NCBI GenBank assembly: GCA_030686995.1 | Contig: CM060684.1 | Coordinates: forward strand, 5,973,897 to 6,037,896 | DNA: 64,000 nt | Source: Artemisia argyi | Taxonomy: Eukaryota; Streptophyta; Magnoliopsida; Asterales; Asteraceae | Reading direction: 5' to 3' | Part shown: piece after piece, positions 35,654 to 48,881 of the stretch | How positions within the stretch are numbered: the first letter of the stretch is position 1 | Layout of the letters: each line of letters begins with the position of its first letter | The notes under the pieces: generated by a model | Database searches by the model: none | What the model was told of the DNA's origin: nothing | What the model saw: only the letters and a program-made list of their open reading frames with translations | Made by a program: the position numbers and the translations under genes

Positions 35654-35757
35654 CTGAGTGACACCTAATTTGTGAGCGAGCAAGGAGACAAGGTTTCCGT
35701 CAATATAATCAGATCCGGCTTCATTTGCAACTCTGTTGTAACTTGTTTTGCAACATC
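35654..35757 (-). pseudogene. Sucrose synthase exon fragment with frameshift
   Basis: Minus strand: AG, then DVAKQVTTELQMKPDLII in one frame and [16 protein letters not shown] in another, followed by GTATGA. Sucrose synthase has [27 protein letters not shown] here. So a few codons are missing and the frame is broken. It directly precedes the exon at 34881-35047 in the correct order. Confidence 0.9.
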
Positions 35758-36736
35758 CTAATAGAAATCAAGAAGCTCTTATTATAACAGCATAAGTATT
35801 CATTTATTTTAGGGGGTGTTTGGATGTCTTATTAAGCTGATTAGTTAGGATTAAAAGTCAAAACAATTAGATTCATAAAACATGCTAACAGTTGATGTAA
35901 GAAAACTGAAATGCGAGTTTACTAAACTATATCCTTTAGCTTAAACACCTGATTTGTCAGATTATTCAGTTACATAAATTTGAAAGTGGTTCTGCTTCTG
36001 ATCCTTAAAATTACAATAATCACCATGAAATTGCAGAAATCCAAATGTCAGGTTCTTTAGGAAGCAATTCTCGCGCTTGTTTTGCAGCATCATACTTTTC
36101 TATACCCGGTAATAGCTCTCAATCTTCAATCAGGTATATCAGCTGCAGTTTGAGTCAATCTTAACCGTCCTTCCCTATTCCCACACTTTTTATTGATCCA
36201 ATCACCAAGAGTGTTAAAGTCATTAATACTAGTGCTTGTGTTAAATTCATTAATACTAGTGACGACTTGAAAGAAGAGTGAGATGTTAAAGGAAAAAAGG
36301 AGAATTACTATGTGTTGTTATTAATTGTCACAATAAACATTCTACCATATTATCATAAATTGGTTGAACAAAAGTTCAAAAAACAAATTAGCTAAATACA
36401 GTGTAAATAGAAATTGTAAAACTATCAAACAATGCAAGTGAAGAAGATAGGCAGCTTCTATGAAGAGGAATAAGTAAGTTTGAACACACATTAAGACCAT
36501 TCACCAACTAAACTTAACGAAGAGCTTGGTAGTGTTTACCATTCTCCTTCGAAACCATTTCTTATTTCCAATTTCCAGATTTGTTTTCCATCGTCACAAT
36601 ATCAATTAGCTTCAAGAAGTAATCAGCGGCTTGGCAAATAGAAAACAATGCATCAAAAAGGAGTACCGAGTAGTTAATAAACGAGCCTCACTCGTTTAGG
36701 CCTATACTCGACTCAGCTCGGATCGTTAACACCCTA
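35758..36736. other. Intergenic DNA with a possible PRP6-like scrap
   Basis: On the minus strand at about 36042-36125 one frame reads EKYDAAKQARELLPKEPDIW, resembling the HAT-repeat helices of splicing factor PRP6/STABILIZED1. Too short to be sure. Otherwise no gene. Confidence 0.25.
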
Positions 36737-36850
36737 TCTAGATCCGCCACTGCTTGATCCTGAGTCAGATCCGCCATTGCTTGATCTTGAGTCAGATCCA
36801 CCACTGCTTGATCATGAGTCAGATCCGCCACTGCTTGATCCTGAGTTTAT
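36737..36850. repeat. 33-bp tandem repeat
   Basis: About 3.5 copies of TAGATCCGCCACTGCTTGAT plus CCTGAGTCAGA with point changes. It lies in the 3' flank of the resistance gene. No coding sense apparent. Confidence 0.85.
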
Positions 36851-37300
36851 GCCAGAGTGCAACCTTAAAAACCAAAAAACTACTTTAGCTTATATGGAAT
36901 TGCGCCATTAGTATGAAATTAAAATGCAATCGACAATAGAGAATCTTTGAAAACAGGTACAATAGTTGCATTTTATCCATGGACCGTCTACCATCTTTTT
37001 GAAACTTTCACACAATAAACGACCAAAAGTGTAACAAGTTTTATAATGGATACCACTTATGTAAATTTTGGTATTTAGAGACCAAACATGTAATATGGAA
37101 TTAAGTCATTAACTATAAGGACTATTGTGTAATTTACTTTCTTTTTTCTTTCTACAAAGCTAGTATTATTTTGTTCCAATAATTTTTGTTGGCCAATATC
37201 AAATTCGATATTAAAATAAGAGAAGTGAATTTAGAAAAAAAGGAAAGTGCGTTATTTACTCACCGAAGCTCAGAAGATGCAGCTTTAAGTCTGGGGAAGA

Positions 37301-40300
37301 TCACTTATTTAAGCCTGTGTTTTCTTTAATTAGCTTTTTTAAACATTCTAATTTTCCAAGATCCTCTGGTAGCTTCTCAAGAAGAGCACAATCCTCAAGG
37401 TTGAGATAATTCAGATGTTTTAACATACAAATGCTATCTGGAAGATGTTTAATCATTGTAGCTGACAAATCCAGTCTCTCCAGAGATTCTAACTGGCCAA
37501 TGTCCTCAGGCAACTTCCCAAGACAAGAACAGTCACTAACATCGAGCGACTTCAGACGTTTTAGCATGCAGATGCTATCTGGAAGATATTCAATCTTCTT
37601 ACTCCTCACATATAGCTCTTCTAAACATTCTAATTGGCCAAGATCCTCCGGTAACTTCTCAAGATCACAATGAAAAAGTATGAGACCCTTCAGATGTTTC
37701 AACATACAAATTCTATCAGGAAGATGTTTAATCGTTGTATCCAACAAAGTTAGACTCTCCAGAGATTCTAATTGGCCAATGTCCTCAGGCAACTTCCCAA
37801 GACGACAACAACATCTAACTCTGAGCGACTTCAGACGTTGTAGCATGCAGATGCTATCTGGAAGAAATTCAATTTTATTACAACTCACATCTAGCTCCTC
37901 TAAACATTCTAATTGGCCAAGATTCTCTGGTAACTTCTCAAGAAGATTATTATCGACATCGAGAGATTTGAGACATTTCAACATACAAATGCTATCCGGA
38001 AGATACTCAATTTTCTCACTTCTCACCGTTAGCTCTTTTAAACATTCTAATCGGCCAAGATCTTCAGGTAGCTTCTCAAGAAGAGCACACTCATAAAGGT
38101 TGAGATACTTCAGATGTTTTAACATACAAATGCTATCTGGAAGATGTTTAATCATTGTATATGACAAATCTAGACTCTCGAGAGATTCCAACTGGCCAAT
38201 GTCCTCAGGCAACTTCTCAAGAAGAGCACAACTCTTAAGACTGAGATACTTCAGATGTTTTAGCGTACAAATGCTATCTGGAAGATGTTTTATCTTCTCA
38301 GAGCACAACGAGAGCTCTTCTAGACATTCTAACTGTCCTAGATCTTTGGGAAACTCTGGAATATTTTTGCCACCGAGTGAAAGTTTTTGTAGACATTGTA
38401 AACTACAAATCACAATTGAAAATTTCTCAAAGTCTGTGCAAGCACATAGACCAAAAGAAATAAGCTTCTCAATATTTCCAACTGATGACGGTAGATATTC
38501 TTCATAAATACAAGTAAACCGAAACTTTGGGAGATTACTGTTGGGGTGCAATGGGCATGAATCTAGGGACACACCATCCAGATATAAAGTATCTGCAGAA
38601 CAATTAACCTTGGGCTCACGTCTACTGTAAAACGTAAAGTCTCTAAACCTCAAACAACTGCATAAGTTTAAGTCGACGAGTTTACTTAGACATCCAACGG
38701 GAGCCTTAATTTCTACCAACTGTTCACAATATGCAAGATCTAACTTCTTAAGATTTGGAATCAGCTCAAGGTCAAGACTCCTCAACCTTGAATTTCGAAG
38801 GTTGAGGATTTTGAGATTTGGACATGCAACAGGTGCGTGAAGTTCTACAAAATCAGCACATCCTTCAAGAGATAACGTTTCGAGATTCGGAGTCAACCCC
38901 AGGTCAAAGGTTCTTAACTTTGAGTAAGGGATAGTGAGATGCTTGAGCTTTTGACAACTAAATGGCATGAAAAGTTCTTCTAAATTATCATAACTTTCAA
39001 GAGATAACGTTTCGAGATTCGGAGTCAACCCCAGGTCAAAGGTTCTTAACTTTGACAAATAGAGAGAAAGGAATTTGAGTTTTATTAGAACCTGCTAGCA
39101 AAAATAAGACAAAAAGATTAATATTAGCATATTAACAAACCAATAAATTAATAGCTATATTACAAATTACGCAAAACAACCAATCAACAGTTATTCTACC
39201 TTTCTTTCTCCCTCTTCCCAAAGTTGTACCATTTGGCTGTACTCCATTTCAAGTCCAACAAGATTGTTTGCTTGAAATGTTTTGGGTAAATACATGAAAG
39301 GGTAATTCGTACATTTTAGATATTTCAAAGAATTTGTGAAGCATTGGCTGATATCATTAAATTTCAGGTCACTTTCAGAATCATAATTTTCAGAAAACCC
39401 TTCAAGACATCTAAGTATCTTCATTTTTCCAAGACCTTTCAGAACAATTCTCCCAATTCTGTTGGACTTATCATCAAATTTCGGATCACTTTTAGAATCA
39501 AAATATGCAAAGTTCACTTCAAGATATCGAAGTTCCTTCATTTTTCCAAGACCTTTCATAACAATTCTTGACTTTCCTCTCCACAAATCAAGTTTTAGAC
39601 ATCTTGTTGCTTCAGTACCCTACAATTCAAAAACAATGTCAGATGTCAGAACAAATGAAAATGTATTAGTTTTCTCCACCTTAAAGTAAACTGATCTTTA
39701 CCTTGTCATTGGTCAATATATCTTCAATTTCCTCGTACTTCCACAAACGGCTATGTTTGTTAGGCTCACGCGAACGACGAACAATGTTCTTTCCCATTTC
39801 TTCTATATGGTCATGCATGCCCAAGTACCCATATTCATCAACAGTTATGAGAGATCTCTGCTCAAGAACTTTTAAACCAATTCTAGCATGAAATCCACAG
39901 CTTTCAAGAATTCTGATTGCATCTTCTTTGCCATTTCTTTTCAATATGCATGCAATGTCTAGAAATATTTCCTTGTAATCATCTTCGAGACTGTCGTAGC
40001 TTAGCTTTAGCTTTTCCTGAGTCTCCTTCAAGGGAATTTTTTTCAATCTGTCTATGGCATTTTCCCATTCAAGCTCATCTTTACCACAAAGAAACGAACC
40101 CAAAACTTTGATCGTTAAGGGAAGACCATCAGCGTATTGTACAACTTCCCCTGATAGCTCTTCATATTCTCGAATTGGAAGCTCTTTTTGAAATGCATAC
40201 CTACTGAAGAGGCAAATCGCTTCTGCAGACGATAACAGATTGACGTCATGAATGAATTTCACTTGGTGGGATATCAACACTTGCTCATCTCTTGTGGTAA

Positions 40301-41441
40301 TGATAATTCTGCTTCCTGATTTAAACCAGTCATCAGGCTCGCCAGCTAACGCCTCAAGCTGTTCTATACGATCAACATCATCTAAAACAACAAGTATCTT
40401 TCTACAACACATCGTGGCTTTCAACATGTTTTTCCCGTCATGAACACTACTAAAAGATATGTCTTTTTTATCCAACACATCTTCTAGTATCCGTTTTTGA
40501 AGCTCCTTTAAACCGGACAAAGAAGGGTTTGAAACTTCCCTTACATTTTCAACAAAGCTTTTTCCTTCGAAATGATTAGAAATTTGATCATAAACAGCTC
40601 GGGCTAAAGTTGTCTTCCCCCCACCTCCTATCCCCCTAATTCCGATCATGCGAACATCTTCAGTACCAATCTCTAAAGATGAAAGAACATCACTGATTCG
40701 GGTCTCCATGCCCACTAACTTTCCATCAACGTTTGAAAGAGTGGAGCATTTCTTTATGAAAATAGCATCAACAATCATTTGGATCAATTTAGATTCATCC
40801 CTGTATCATTAAAGATGATATTATTAGCTTGTTAAAAGCCTACATAAACAATTAGGATTCATAACATTTATATTAATGCAGATTAGAAAGAATATTACAG
40901 AGATATGATGAAGAAAATTGTATTACCCGTTAGTTGTGGCCTTCAACTCCCACCCGGCCAAATCGGTTAATTCTTTCATGGCGGCTCTCCATTTCCCAGC
41001 AGCCTCCTTCTTTTCATGTACGGCAAAGGCTTCTTTTACTGGCCCACTTTGTTTGCGGACTTCAGTGGGCTCCACATCATAGAAGACAGGGAAAGCTGTA
41101 TGCTCAGTCATCTTCTGACACTCGATAATCTTGACAAGCTCATCTAGACACCAAGATGAAGAAGCATATTTCTTTGAGAAAACAATGATGAAAAATCTTG
41201 ACTCTTGAATGGATTTGAGGAGTTGATCGTTGATCCTTTCCCCTTTCTCGATATTTTCATCATCCTTGTATGTTTGAATGCCTTTTTGCTTAAGAGCTTC
41301 GTAAAGATGGCCAACGAAGTTATTGCGAGTGTCTTCACCCCTGAAACTCAGAAAAACATCATACTTGAAGCTCTTTTGAATGGATGTAGTTGAAGTAGAA
41401 GCCATTATTTTTGGTGCAGATGAGTTAGAAGAAGATGCCAT
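37301..41441 (-). CDS. TIR-NBS-LRR disease resistance protein (TNL)
   Basis: Exons on the minus strand: 41441-40927 (TIR), 40800-39702 (NB-ARC), 39619-39200, 39091-37301 (LRR). All introns are GT-AG and the frame closes exactly (3825 nt, 1274 residues). The start is MASSSNSS, because the 27 codons upstream look like leader. TIR: YDVFLSFRGEDTRNNFVGHL, and WCLDEL with the putative catalytic Glu of NADase TIRs. NB-ARC: P-loop GIGGGGKTT (usual form GMGGIGKTT), kinase-2 ILVVLDDVD, RNBS-B GSRIIITTRD, GLPL, and MHDHIEEMG as the MHD motif. Exon 3 and the start of exon 4 hold irregular LRRs; the rest is a very regular array of LPDSICMLKHLK and LPEDIGQLESLE repeats. It ends right after the LRRs, with no C-JID-like tail. 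Intracellular immune receptor; the effector recognised is unknown. Confidence 0.95.
37340..38340 (-). repeat. Recently expanded LRR-coding tandem repeat
   Basis: The last 330 codons of the TNL consist of alternating 23-residue LRRs with a higher-order unit of about 46 codons (138 bp): LPDSICMLK... then LPEDIGQLESLE or LPEDLGQLECLE. Neighbouring units share long identical DNA words (for example AACATACAAATGCTATCTGG at several places). This points to recent unequal exchange. Confidence 0.85.
38870..39062 (-). repeat. Exact internal duplication in the LRR exon
   Basis: AGAGATAACGTTTCGAGATT through GGTTCTTAACTTTGA at 38869-38925 recurs at 38999-39055, coding KLRTFDLGLTPNLETLSLE twice. The identity over about 55 bp shows a recent event or gene conversion. 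Confidence 0.85.
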
Positions 41442-41499
41442 TGAATAAAAGTAATAGATAAGGTGTAAATTATGATGAAACTGATATGGTTGAAACTTG

Positions 41500-42370
41500 A
41501 AAGATTTTATGTGAAGAAACAAACTAGTTCCAGATGCTGCTGCTGCAGTGATGTGTTTTGCATTTGTTGAGAAACAAAAAGCAACTCATATGGTCTTTTA
41601 GTCAATGAAAAAGATTCACTGTTTTTGATATTTATGTTTTCTGTATCTTTATTAATTATCGACATCAAAAGTGTCACTTCACTGGACCACACAAAACACA
41701 AAATCCCCAACCTAATCATTAAAACTATTACCAAATTACCCCTAACCAAAACTTTAGCTTTTACCATACGCAATATTCCCAACCAACAAAAAAAGAACAC
41801 AAATCAAACCAATAATAAGAAACTAATAAGGTAACTAAGTAGAAATTACCTTATAAGTAATCTATACACATTTACAACAGCAACTGATTTCTAACAGAAT
41901 TAACGCAGAATTACAGTTTACGTTAACAAGATAAACAGAGCCTTTTCTACTTTGCAAATGAATTAATTTTATTTATTTAAATTATGATATCCTCGTTTTC
42001 ATTTCGTTTTATTATGTGATGATAGTTTGGGTTAATTTGAATGTCCAAGTTTTGAAGCGTGATGTACAAAGATGCGGTTAGGAAAAGAGGCCGAGTGGAG
42101 TAGTGGACTGGTGGATCCGGAATTTATTTGTTACTTTCTTATTTTTTGTTCCACTTTTTTTCTTTTTTGACTTTTTGGTTCTTCGTGTTAGATTCTTTAC
42201 CATCATGATAAAGGCCTTTTTTTAGACTGACCACATTAAGGACTTCAACCTACCATGATTTTGCCTGGTTGAAAGAGTTTATGTGAAGAAACAAACTAGT
42301 TCCAGCTGCTGCAGTGATGTTGAGAAACAAAAGCCGCTCAGCATAAGGTCTTTTTTGGTCAAAAAGAAAG
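41500..42370. repeat. Duplicated 5' flank of the resistance gene
   Basis: TATGTGAAGAAACAAACTAG plus TTCCAGATGCTGCTGCTGCAGTGATG at about 41509-41556 recurs at 42279-42320 with short deletions. It lies just upstream of the TNL start, so part of its promoter or leader exists twice. The DNA between has no gene. Confidence 0.75.
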
Positions 42371-42439
42371 ATAACATTCACTATTTGAAAAAGAAATATA
42401 AGCCACTCATGACTCATATGAGAAGAAAGATAAATTCAA

Positions 42440-42445
42440 CAACAA

Positions 42446-42483
<38 letters not shown>
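42440..42483. repeat. Poly(A) run
   Basis: About 37 A residues directly left of the second copy of the gene-fragment block. Confidence 0.85.
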
Positions 42484-42484
<1 letters not shown>

Positions 42485-42842
42485 CAAATGGTGAACACAT
42501 AAAGGTCCTATACTGGCATTCTAAATGTTTAGGGTTCAAAAGCAAATGGTGCATTTATATTGACAGCAAGTCACACCCCAATGAGAAATCATATTGACAG
42601 CTCTATTTATAACATCTTTGTGGGTTTGCTTATGTAAGTGGTTATTGCATTCGACTATCCAACAAACAGGGTGTTTAAAAGTCCTTGTCTAAGCCACAAA
42701 TCAAATTATATAAGCAACAAAAAAAAGTTAGTAGATAAGCATCTCAGAGGACTTTTGAAAGGGTAATTTTGACCTTTTAGATGACTAATAGCAATTAACA
42801 CATAATTCATTTGACATAGGAAAGGATAAATTGATAATTTAC

Positions 42843-42980
42843 CTGAATCATTCGAGGATGGTCTCTCGGATTATTTCCTGGCGATGGTGTTCCTTCTTGC
42901 ATGGTCCATCTGTCCTCTGGTGTTTTCCGACCTTTTGCTACTAATACATTTACCCTGACTTTATATTCCTCATATTCTCT
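42843..42980 (-). pseudogene. Cellulose synthase (CesA) exon, copy 2
   Basis: Minus strand: acceptor TTGTAG, then 46 codons, [46 protein letters not shown], then donor GTAAAT. It aligns without gaps to the CesA segment REYEEFKVRINALVAK..DHPGMIQ. The preceding exon piece (KDNLQLSFVKEHRAIK, 43059-43110) fits CesA LKDKVQPTFVKERRAMK with the intron at the same place. No catalytic D,D,D,QXXRW motifs or membrane helices are nearby. Confidence 0.92.
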
Positions 42981-43058
42981 CTACAATCGATATAAAAACA
43001 ACCTTTAGACTCATACACTAAGTCTTAATCTATTATGCCATAATATACAAAATCTTAC

Positions 43059-43285
43059 CTTTATTGCTCGATGTTCCTTAACAAACGACAGCTGAAGATT
43101 ATCTTTCAGATTGATGTTTTTCATCCGACTCCTTAGTAAGCGGTTTGTGGGAAGCCTCAGAGCTGGCGTACCTTTCCATCAGTTCAGCCTGATGCCTTGC
43201 CAAAATGCCAACTTTTTTAGCAAGAACCCGAAAACATTCATGAAACTCAGCAGCGCCATCATCTTCGTTCTCATTTGCAGAACTA
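43059..43285 (-). pseudogene. Chimeric exon: coiled-coil (ATG11-like?) joined to CesA piece, copy 2
   Basis: After a T-rich acceptor (TTTTAG, about 43286) the minus strand reads SSANENEDDGAAEFHECFRV, LAKKVGILARHQAELMERYA and SSEASHKPLTKESDEKH, then a stop. In a different frame it continues as the CesA piece KDNLQLSFVKEHRAIK up to a donor at 43058. So two unrelated gene pieces abut near 43105. The first part recalls the coiled coil of plant autophagy protein ATG11 (LADKVG..SRHRAELL..YS..EAANEQLKKELEEK). That identification is from memory and tentative. Confidence 0.6.
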
Positions 43286-43562
43286 AAAAAAATAGCGATA
43301 GTGTTCCTGAAACATTTACGTATAAGTATATATACAGCAGTAAGAATATATAAAGCTGTAAAATACGCGTATCATATATATAAATGCACCATTTCCTTTG
43401 GAACCCTGAAACGTATATATAAAGGTGGAATGTTTTTGTTTATTGTTTGAAAAGATACCTGTTATTGATAACCTCAGTTTAATGAAGAGTAACACAATGC
43501 CGCTCCCCATCTAGACACTGAACAAACATGGTCTGCACCTCCTGAGTTTAATAATCCTCCCA

Positions 43563-43620
43563 GTTTAATGAAGAGCAACCTCAGTTTAATGAAGAGTAAC
43601 CTCAGTTTAATGGAAACCAT
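43563..43620. repeat. Short tandem repeat
   Basis: Three units of about 22 bp, CAGTTTAATGAAGAGYAACCT (43562-43620). Confidence 0.7.
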
Positions 43621-43689
43621 ATATTTGATTAAAATTTTATAATACCGAAATGGCCAATACGAAAATCAATAGCGCAGTCTTACACGTCA

Positions 43690-45030
43690 CCTCATTGACA
43701 CTAAGACCAAGTGTCTGAAGCAAATGCTTGAATATGTGTTTTGGTAAATGGTTATCTGTGTTTGTCACTTGTTAAGGTGATTGCTAGTTATTTAGGGTGT
43801 TCTAAGACAAATTTAAAAAACTAATTAATATAAAGCAACCAACATGACATTATCCAATTATCATGAAATGCAGCTAAAATAACAGATAGGAAGCAAAATG
43901 ATAAGTGAAAGTCATGACAAAATGATAAAAGTTACTACATGGATACGATATTATTATAAATTTAGTAACCTCTAGCTAGCTAATTTGAGTTAGACATATC
44001 ATCAAACATGTTATATGCAACAACAATTTTAGAGTTGAAATTCAAATAATCACAACCTAAGACCAAGTGTCAATTTTAGAGTCTTACACCTCACCTCATT
44101 GACACTAAGACCAAGTGTCTCAAGCAAATGCTTGAATATGTGTTTTGGTAAACGGTTAACACCCTTGCCTCTGGAGACAGAGGTCAAGGGTTCGATCATC
44201 ACCCCTTGCAAGGCGGGAGGTCCTTTTCTACCTTTGGTAGCACCGGAAGTAGCCTCTCTATCTTAGATAGGGGTAAGGTTGTCTACGTCTCAACCTCCCC
44301 CATACACCATGGAAAACGGTATTGGGACCCATAACCCGTGGAAGACAGTATTGGGAGTTAATTTACTTTTACTTTACTTTTTGGTAAATGGTTATCTATG
44401 TTTGTCACTTGTTAAGGTGATTGCTAGTTATTTAGGGTGTTATAAGACAAATTTAAAAAAACTAACTAATATAAAGCAACCAACATGAGTTTATCCAAAT
44501 CCAATTATCATGAAATGTAGCTAAAATAACATATAGGAAGCAAAATGATAAGTCAAAGTGCAAATTGGATGATGTAAAACACGACAAAACGATAAAAGTT
44601 ACTACATGGATATGATATTTTGAAACCTACCGTTATGTTCGATGTGGTCATAATAATCACATTGGTGTGGACTTTAATTTGTCCATCTGGGTTAGTAGAG
44701 CATATTTACCAGCTCATAAACAAATATATCCAAGTTGGTATGTCATAATAATAGACTCAAGTTATTCATCTTTTTTTTTTTAACTCCCTTAATCCTACTG
44801 CACTAATATAGCCATTCCTCATTGACACTAAGACCAAGTGTCTGAAGCAAATGCTTGAATATGTGTTTTGGTAAATGGTTATCTATGTTTGTCACTTGTT
44901 AAGGTGATTGCTAGTTATTTAGGGTGTTATAAGACAAATTTAAAAAACTAATTAATATAAAGCAACCAACATGACTTTATCCAATTATCATGAAATGTAG
45001 CTAAAATAACAGATAGGAAGCAAAGGAACA
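43690..45030. repeat. Three diverged copies of a local duplicated segment
   Basis: A segment starting CATTGACACTAAGACCAAGT and ending near ACAGATAGGAAGCAAA occurs at about 43693-43900, 44097-44550 (with a SINE inside) and 44819-45025. A companion segment, GGACTTTAATTTGTCCATCT, is at 44670 and 45850, and AATTTGAGTTAGACATAT at 43982 and 46006. No coding sense. Confidence 0.85.
44143..44394 (+). mobile_element. SINE with tRNA-like head
   Basis: Body 44159-44378 (220 bp). The head carries GTCAAGGGTTCGATCATC, a B-box, and ends in a TTTACTTTTACTTTACTTTT tail. It is flanked by TTTTGGTAAACGGTTA (44143-44158) and TTTTGGTAAATGGTTA (44379-44394), a 16-bp duplication with one change. Two paralogous empty sites (near 43740 and 44870) prove the insertion. 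The A-box is not clear, so the head may be slightly truncated. Confidence 0.9.
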
Positions 45031-46429
45031 TGTGAGAATGCAACTAATGAGCCTAAGAGTCAAGAAATCTATTAATACAGAGGAAGTAGCAGACATTTGG
45101 AAAGTTCAATTTCAGTTCTGGAAATGTTAGATGGCTTTTGGGTGGTCCTGGTAAGTATGTTGCTGTATTAAGGCGTGTTTGGTTATGCAGTTTTAACTAG
45201 TATTATTCAAGAATGGAAGTGGTTGCAGAGATGTATATAGTTGCTCTGATATTTGATCAGGTTATCCTGTTTCTCTTGTATCCATCCATGGGATTACTTG
45301 AGAATGTTTAGTCCAATTACTATGGATGGCCTTGTACCTTGATTTCTTTGGACTAATACATCTGATTACTTTGGTTCTATTGCTTAGCAGGCCTTTGTTA
45401 GGTAGTTTTGCAGTAAGACTGAGGTATCTTATGTATTATGTTCTAAAGTAATCATAAAGTAGGTTTCCCATAAGTGAAGGGTAAATTGGACTGGAAGGGT
45501 GATACATGGGGTGAGAGGAATAGTGAGGGGTGCAAGATGACCCTACTTGGTCCTCTCAATGTATTACCAAGGGGGCATGTAGATTCTCCCTCAAGGTGTG
45601 TGTTTCTAAGACCCTGAAGCCTTTTGTAAAGAGGGAAATGTAGGGGTCTTAGAAGAGCCCTTGACTGGAATGGTATGGAGCCTAGTGAAGCCATACATCC
45701 TTATCTACCATGGTTGTTGTGGGTGCCGGTTGAATGGTTTTGGTGGAAGGATGATATGGAAATGTAGCTAGATGGTATGGTGCTTAATTAGAGGTGAATT
45801 CATAAGAGAGATTTTGGTCTGTGATGGTGAGAGTTGCTTCAGATTGGCGAGGACTTTAATTTGTCCATCTGGGTCAGTAGCGCATTTATCACCTGATAAA
45901 CAAATATCCAAGTTAAATAATTTGAGTTAAGCATATCATCAAACAGCTTACATGGATGAGATTGAGTTATTTATTATAAAATTTACTAAGCTCTAGTTAA
46001 CTAGTAATTTGAGTTAGACATATAATCAAACATGTTATACGCAAGTACAATTTTAGAGTTCAAATTCAACTAATCACAACTAGTAAGTATATAACTGTAA
46101 CTACATGGCGCATTTTACATAATGGTAAAAATTTACCTGACGAAAATTGAACACCCATAACACAAGTTCTCTTTTATAGGATATGAATGTTAGCCAGCGA
46201 GCCATCCACACTCCCAAGATACATTACCAAAAATTAACAACCTTTCACATTCATTGTACTTTTCCGGTTAGACCCATTGTGGGCTTGAAATGATTCAACA
46301 TATGAACAACAACTTTGGTTAGTGGGGTAGTTGAGTCAAGTAGACACGTGTTGATAGCTGAAGGTTATTGCATCCTTTGATACCTTTACTAGAAGAATCA
46401 GGTATATGCGAAAGATAGAGCATGTGAGT

Positions 46430-46430
<1 letters not shown>
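45031..46430. other. Intergenic DNA
   Basis: No gene supported. The 80-residue minus frame at 45452-45694 has no recognisable domain. Confidence 0.55.

Positions 46431-47343
<913 letters not shown>

Positions 47344-47420
<77 letters not shown>
47344..47420. repeat. (TA)n microsatellite
   Basis: About 77 bp of TA. It interrupts a MITE half (GCTAAAATGCATATAATA | ATTTGTAGCTAG) that is uninterrupted at 46621-46670. Confidence 0.95.
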
Positions 47421-47651
<231 letters not shown>

Positions 47652-48881
47652 TAAGGTTCTTTTCAGAATCAAATAAATTGCGAGAACTGCGAGAACCACC
47701 TTTGTACTCCTAATAATGCATGATGTTTATCATATCAATGCATGATGGCATTTTTGAAAATATGTGTAACTTATTTTGAATGAAAAATTTAAATTAGGGG
47801 CAAATAAGGTATTTCCATTCTCGTACTCCATCGGTTACCACTCATCACCGCATCACTTTATCCTTTCCTCTAGATCTAACCACCACCACTCTCCTGTACC
47901 AAAACCTAGCCGCCACCAAAAACAATCGCAATATCGTAAACGTGTCAGTCTCTTCATCTAAGATTTAATGCTCAATCAAATCTAAAAGATATCAATATGC
48001 AACCTATTGATCCATGTGTCGATTTGTCATTGGCTTTTCTCTATAGAAGAAGACCCAAAAGAAGATCTCTCTGTCACAAATTTAAGGTTCGTTAATACTT
48101 TGTGTTTATAAAATCGCTACTTTTATTATGTCTTTTACTGTTTTTATGTTTTAATTTTGAGTTTCAGAATTGTGTTGATTATATATTTTGTTCTCGAAAT
48201 TAATTTCAACCATCAATTTAATGATCATATTAAATAGATAATATTTGTGCAAAAGGTGGATCTAAAAAATATATATATGAGGAAATCATTTTGTGAATTT
48301 AATATTGTGTTTTGTTGAGTTTTTGGATTACTTTATCTGCTTTACGATTATGGGTTGTGAGATGGAAATAAACCCATCTCAATATTAATATTACGATGAT
48401 GGGTTGTGAGTTCAGTTGTGAATTTAATATTGTGTTGATGGGTTACGATGAAGAGATTTTGGAAACCTTTTTGTTTTTTTCTTCCAAAACTGATCGAAAT
48501 GAGGTTATAGCATTTTTTTCCCCTAGGAGATGGTTAATCTATATTGCAAAGTACATTACAAAAGAAACAAAAGACATTTGCCCAACGAAAAAAATAATAA
48601 CATAAAATTAACGTTCATTTGCCACAAATGACACTTAAATGCGCATGATTTTCTCATTTGCGATTTCGATAACAATTCGGTTGTGAAGGCAGTTCGTGAT
48701 AAAATAACAAGAATGATGTATGATTGAAGGCAGTTCCTACGGGTCATTTATTTAGAGGTCAATGCCATTAAAAATGTTTAAAAATGACAGATAGCAAAAA
48801 TGAGGTATTTGATCATATGCATATGTGTTTTAAGGTTAGAGTGCATGTGTATTTAATTGCTGGTAAAAAACTCAAAGAAAA

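Larger units (their letters stand above)
42490..43562. repeat. Second copy of the gene-fragment block (31900-33300)
   Basis: Collinear, same orientation, with many small indels and without the SINE. The two copies flank the resistance gene. The copy here is better preserved in its CesA and coiled-coil parts; the region equivalent to 33120-33280 is mostly deleted. Confidence 0.88.
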
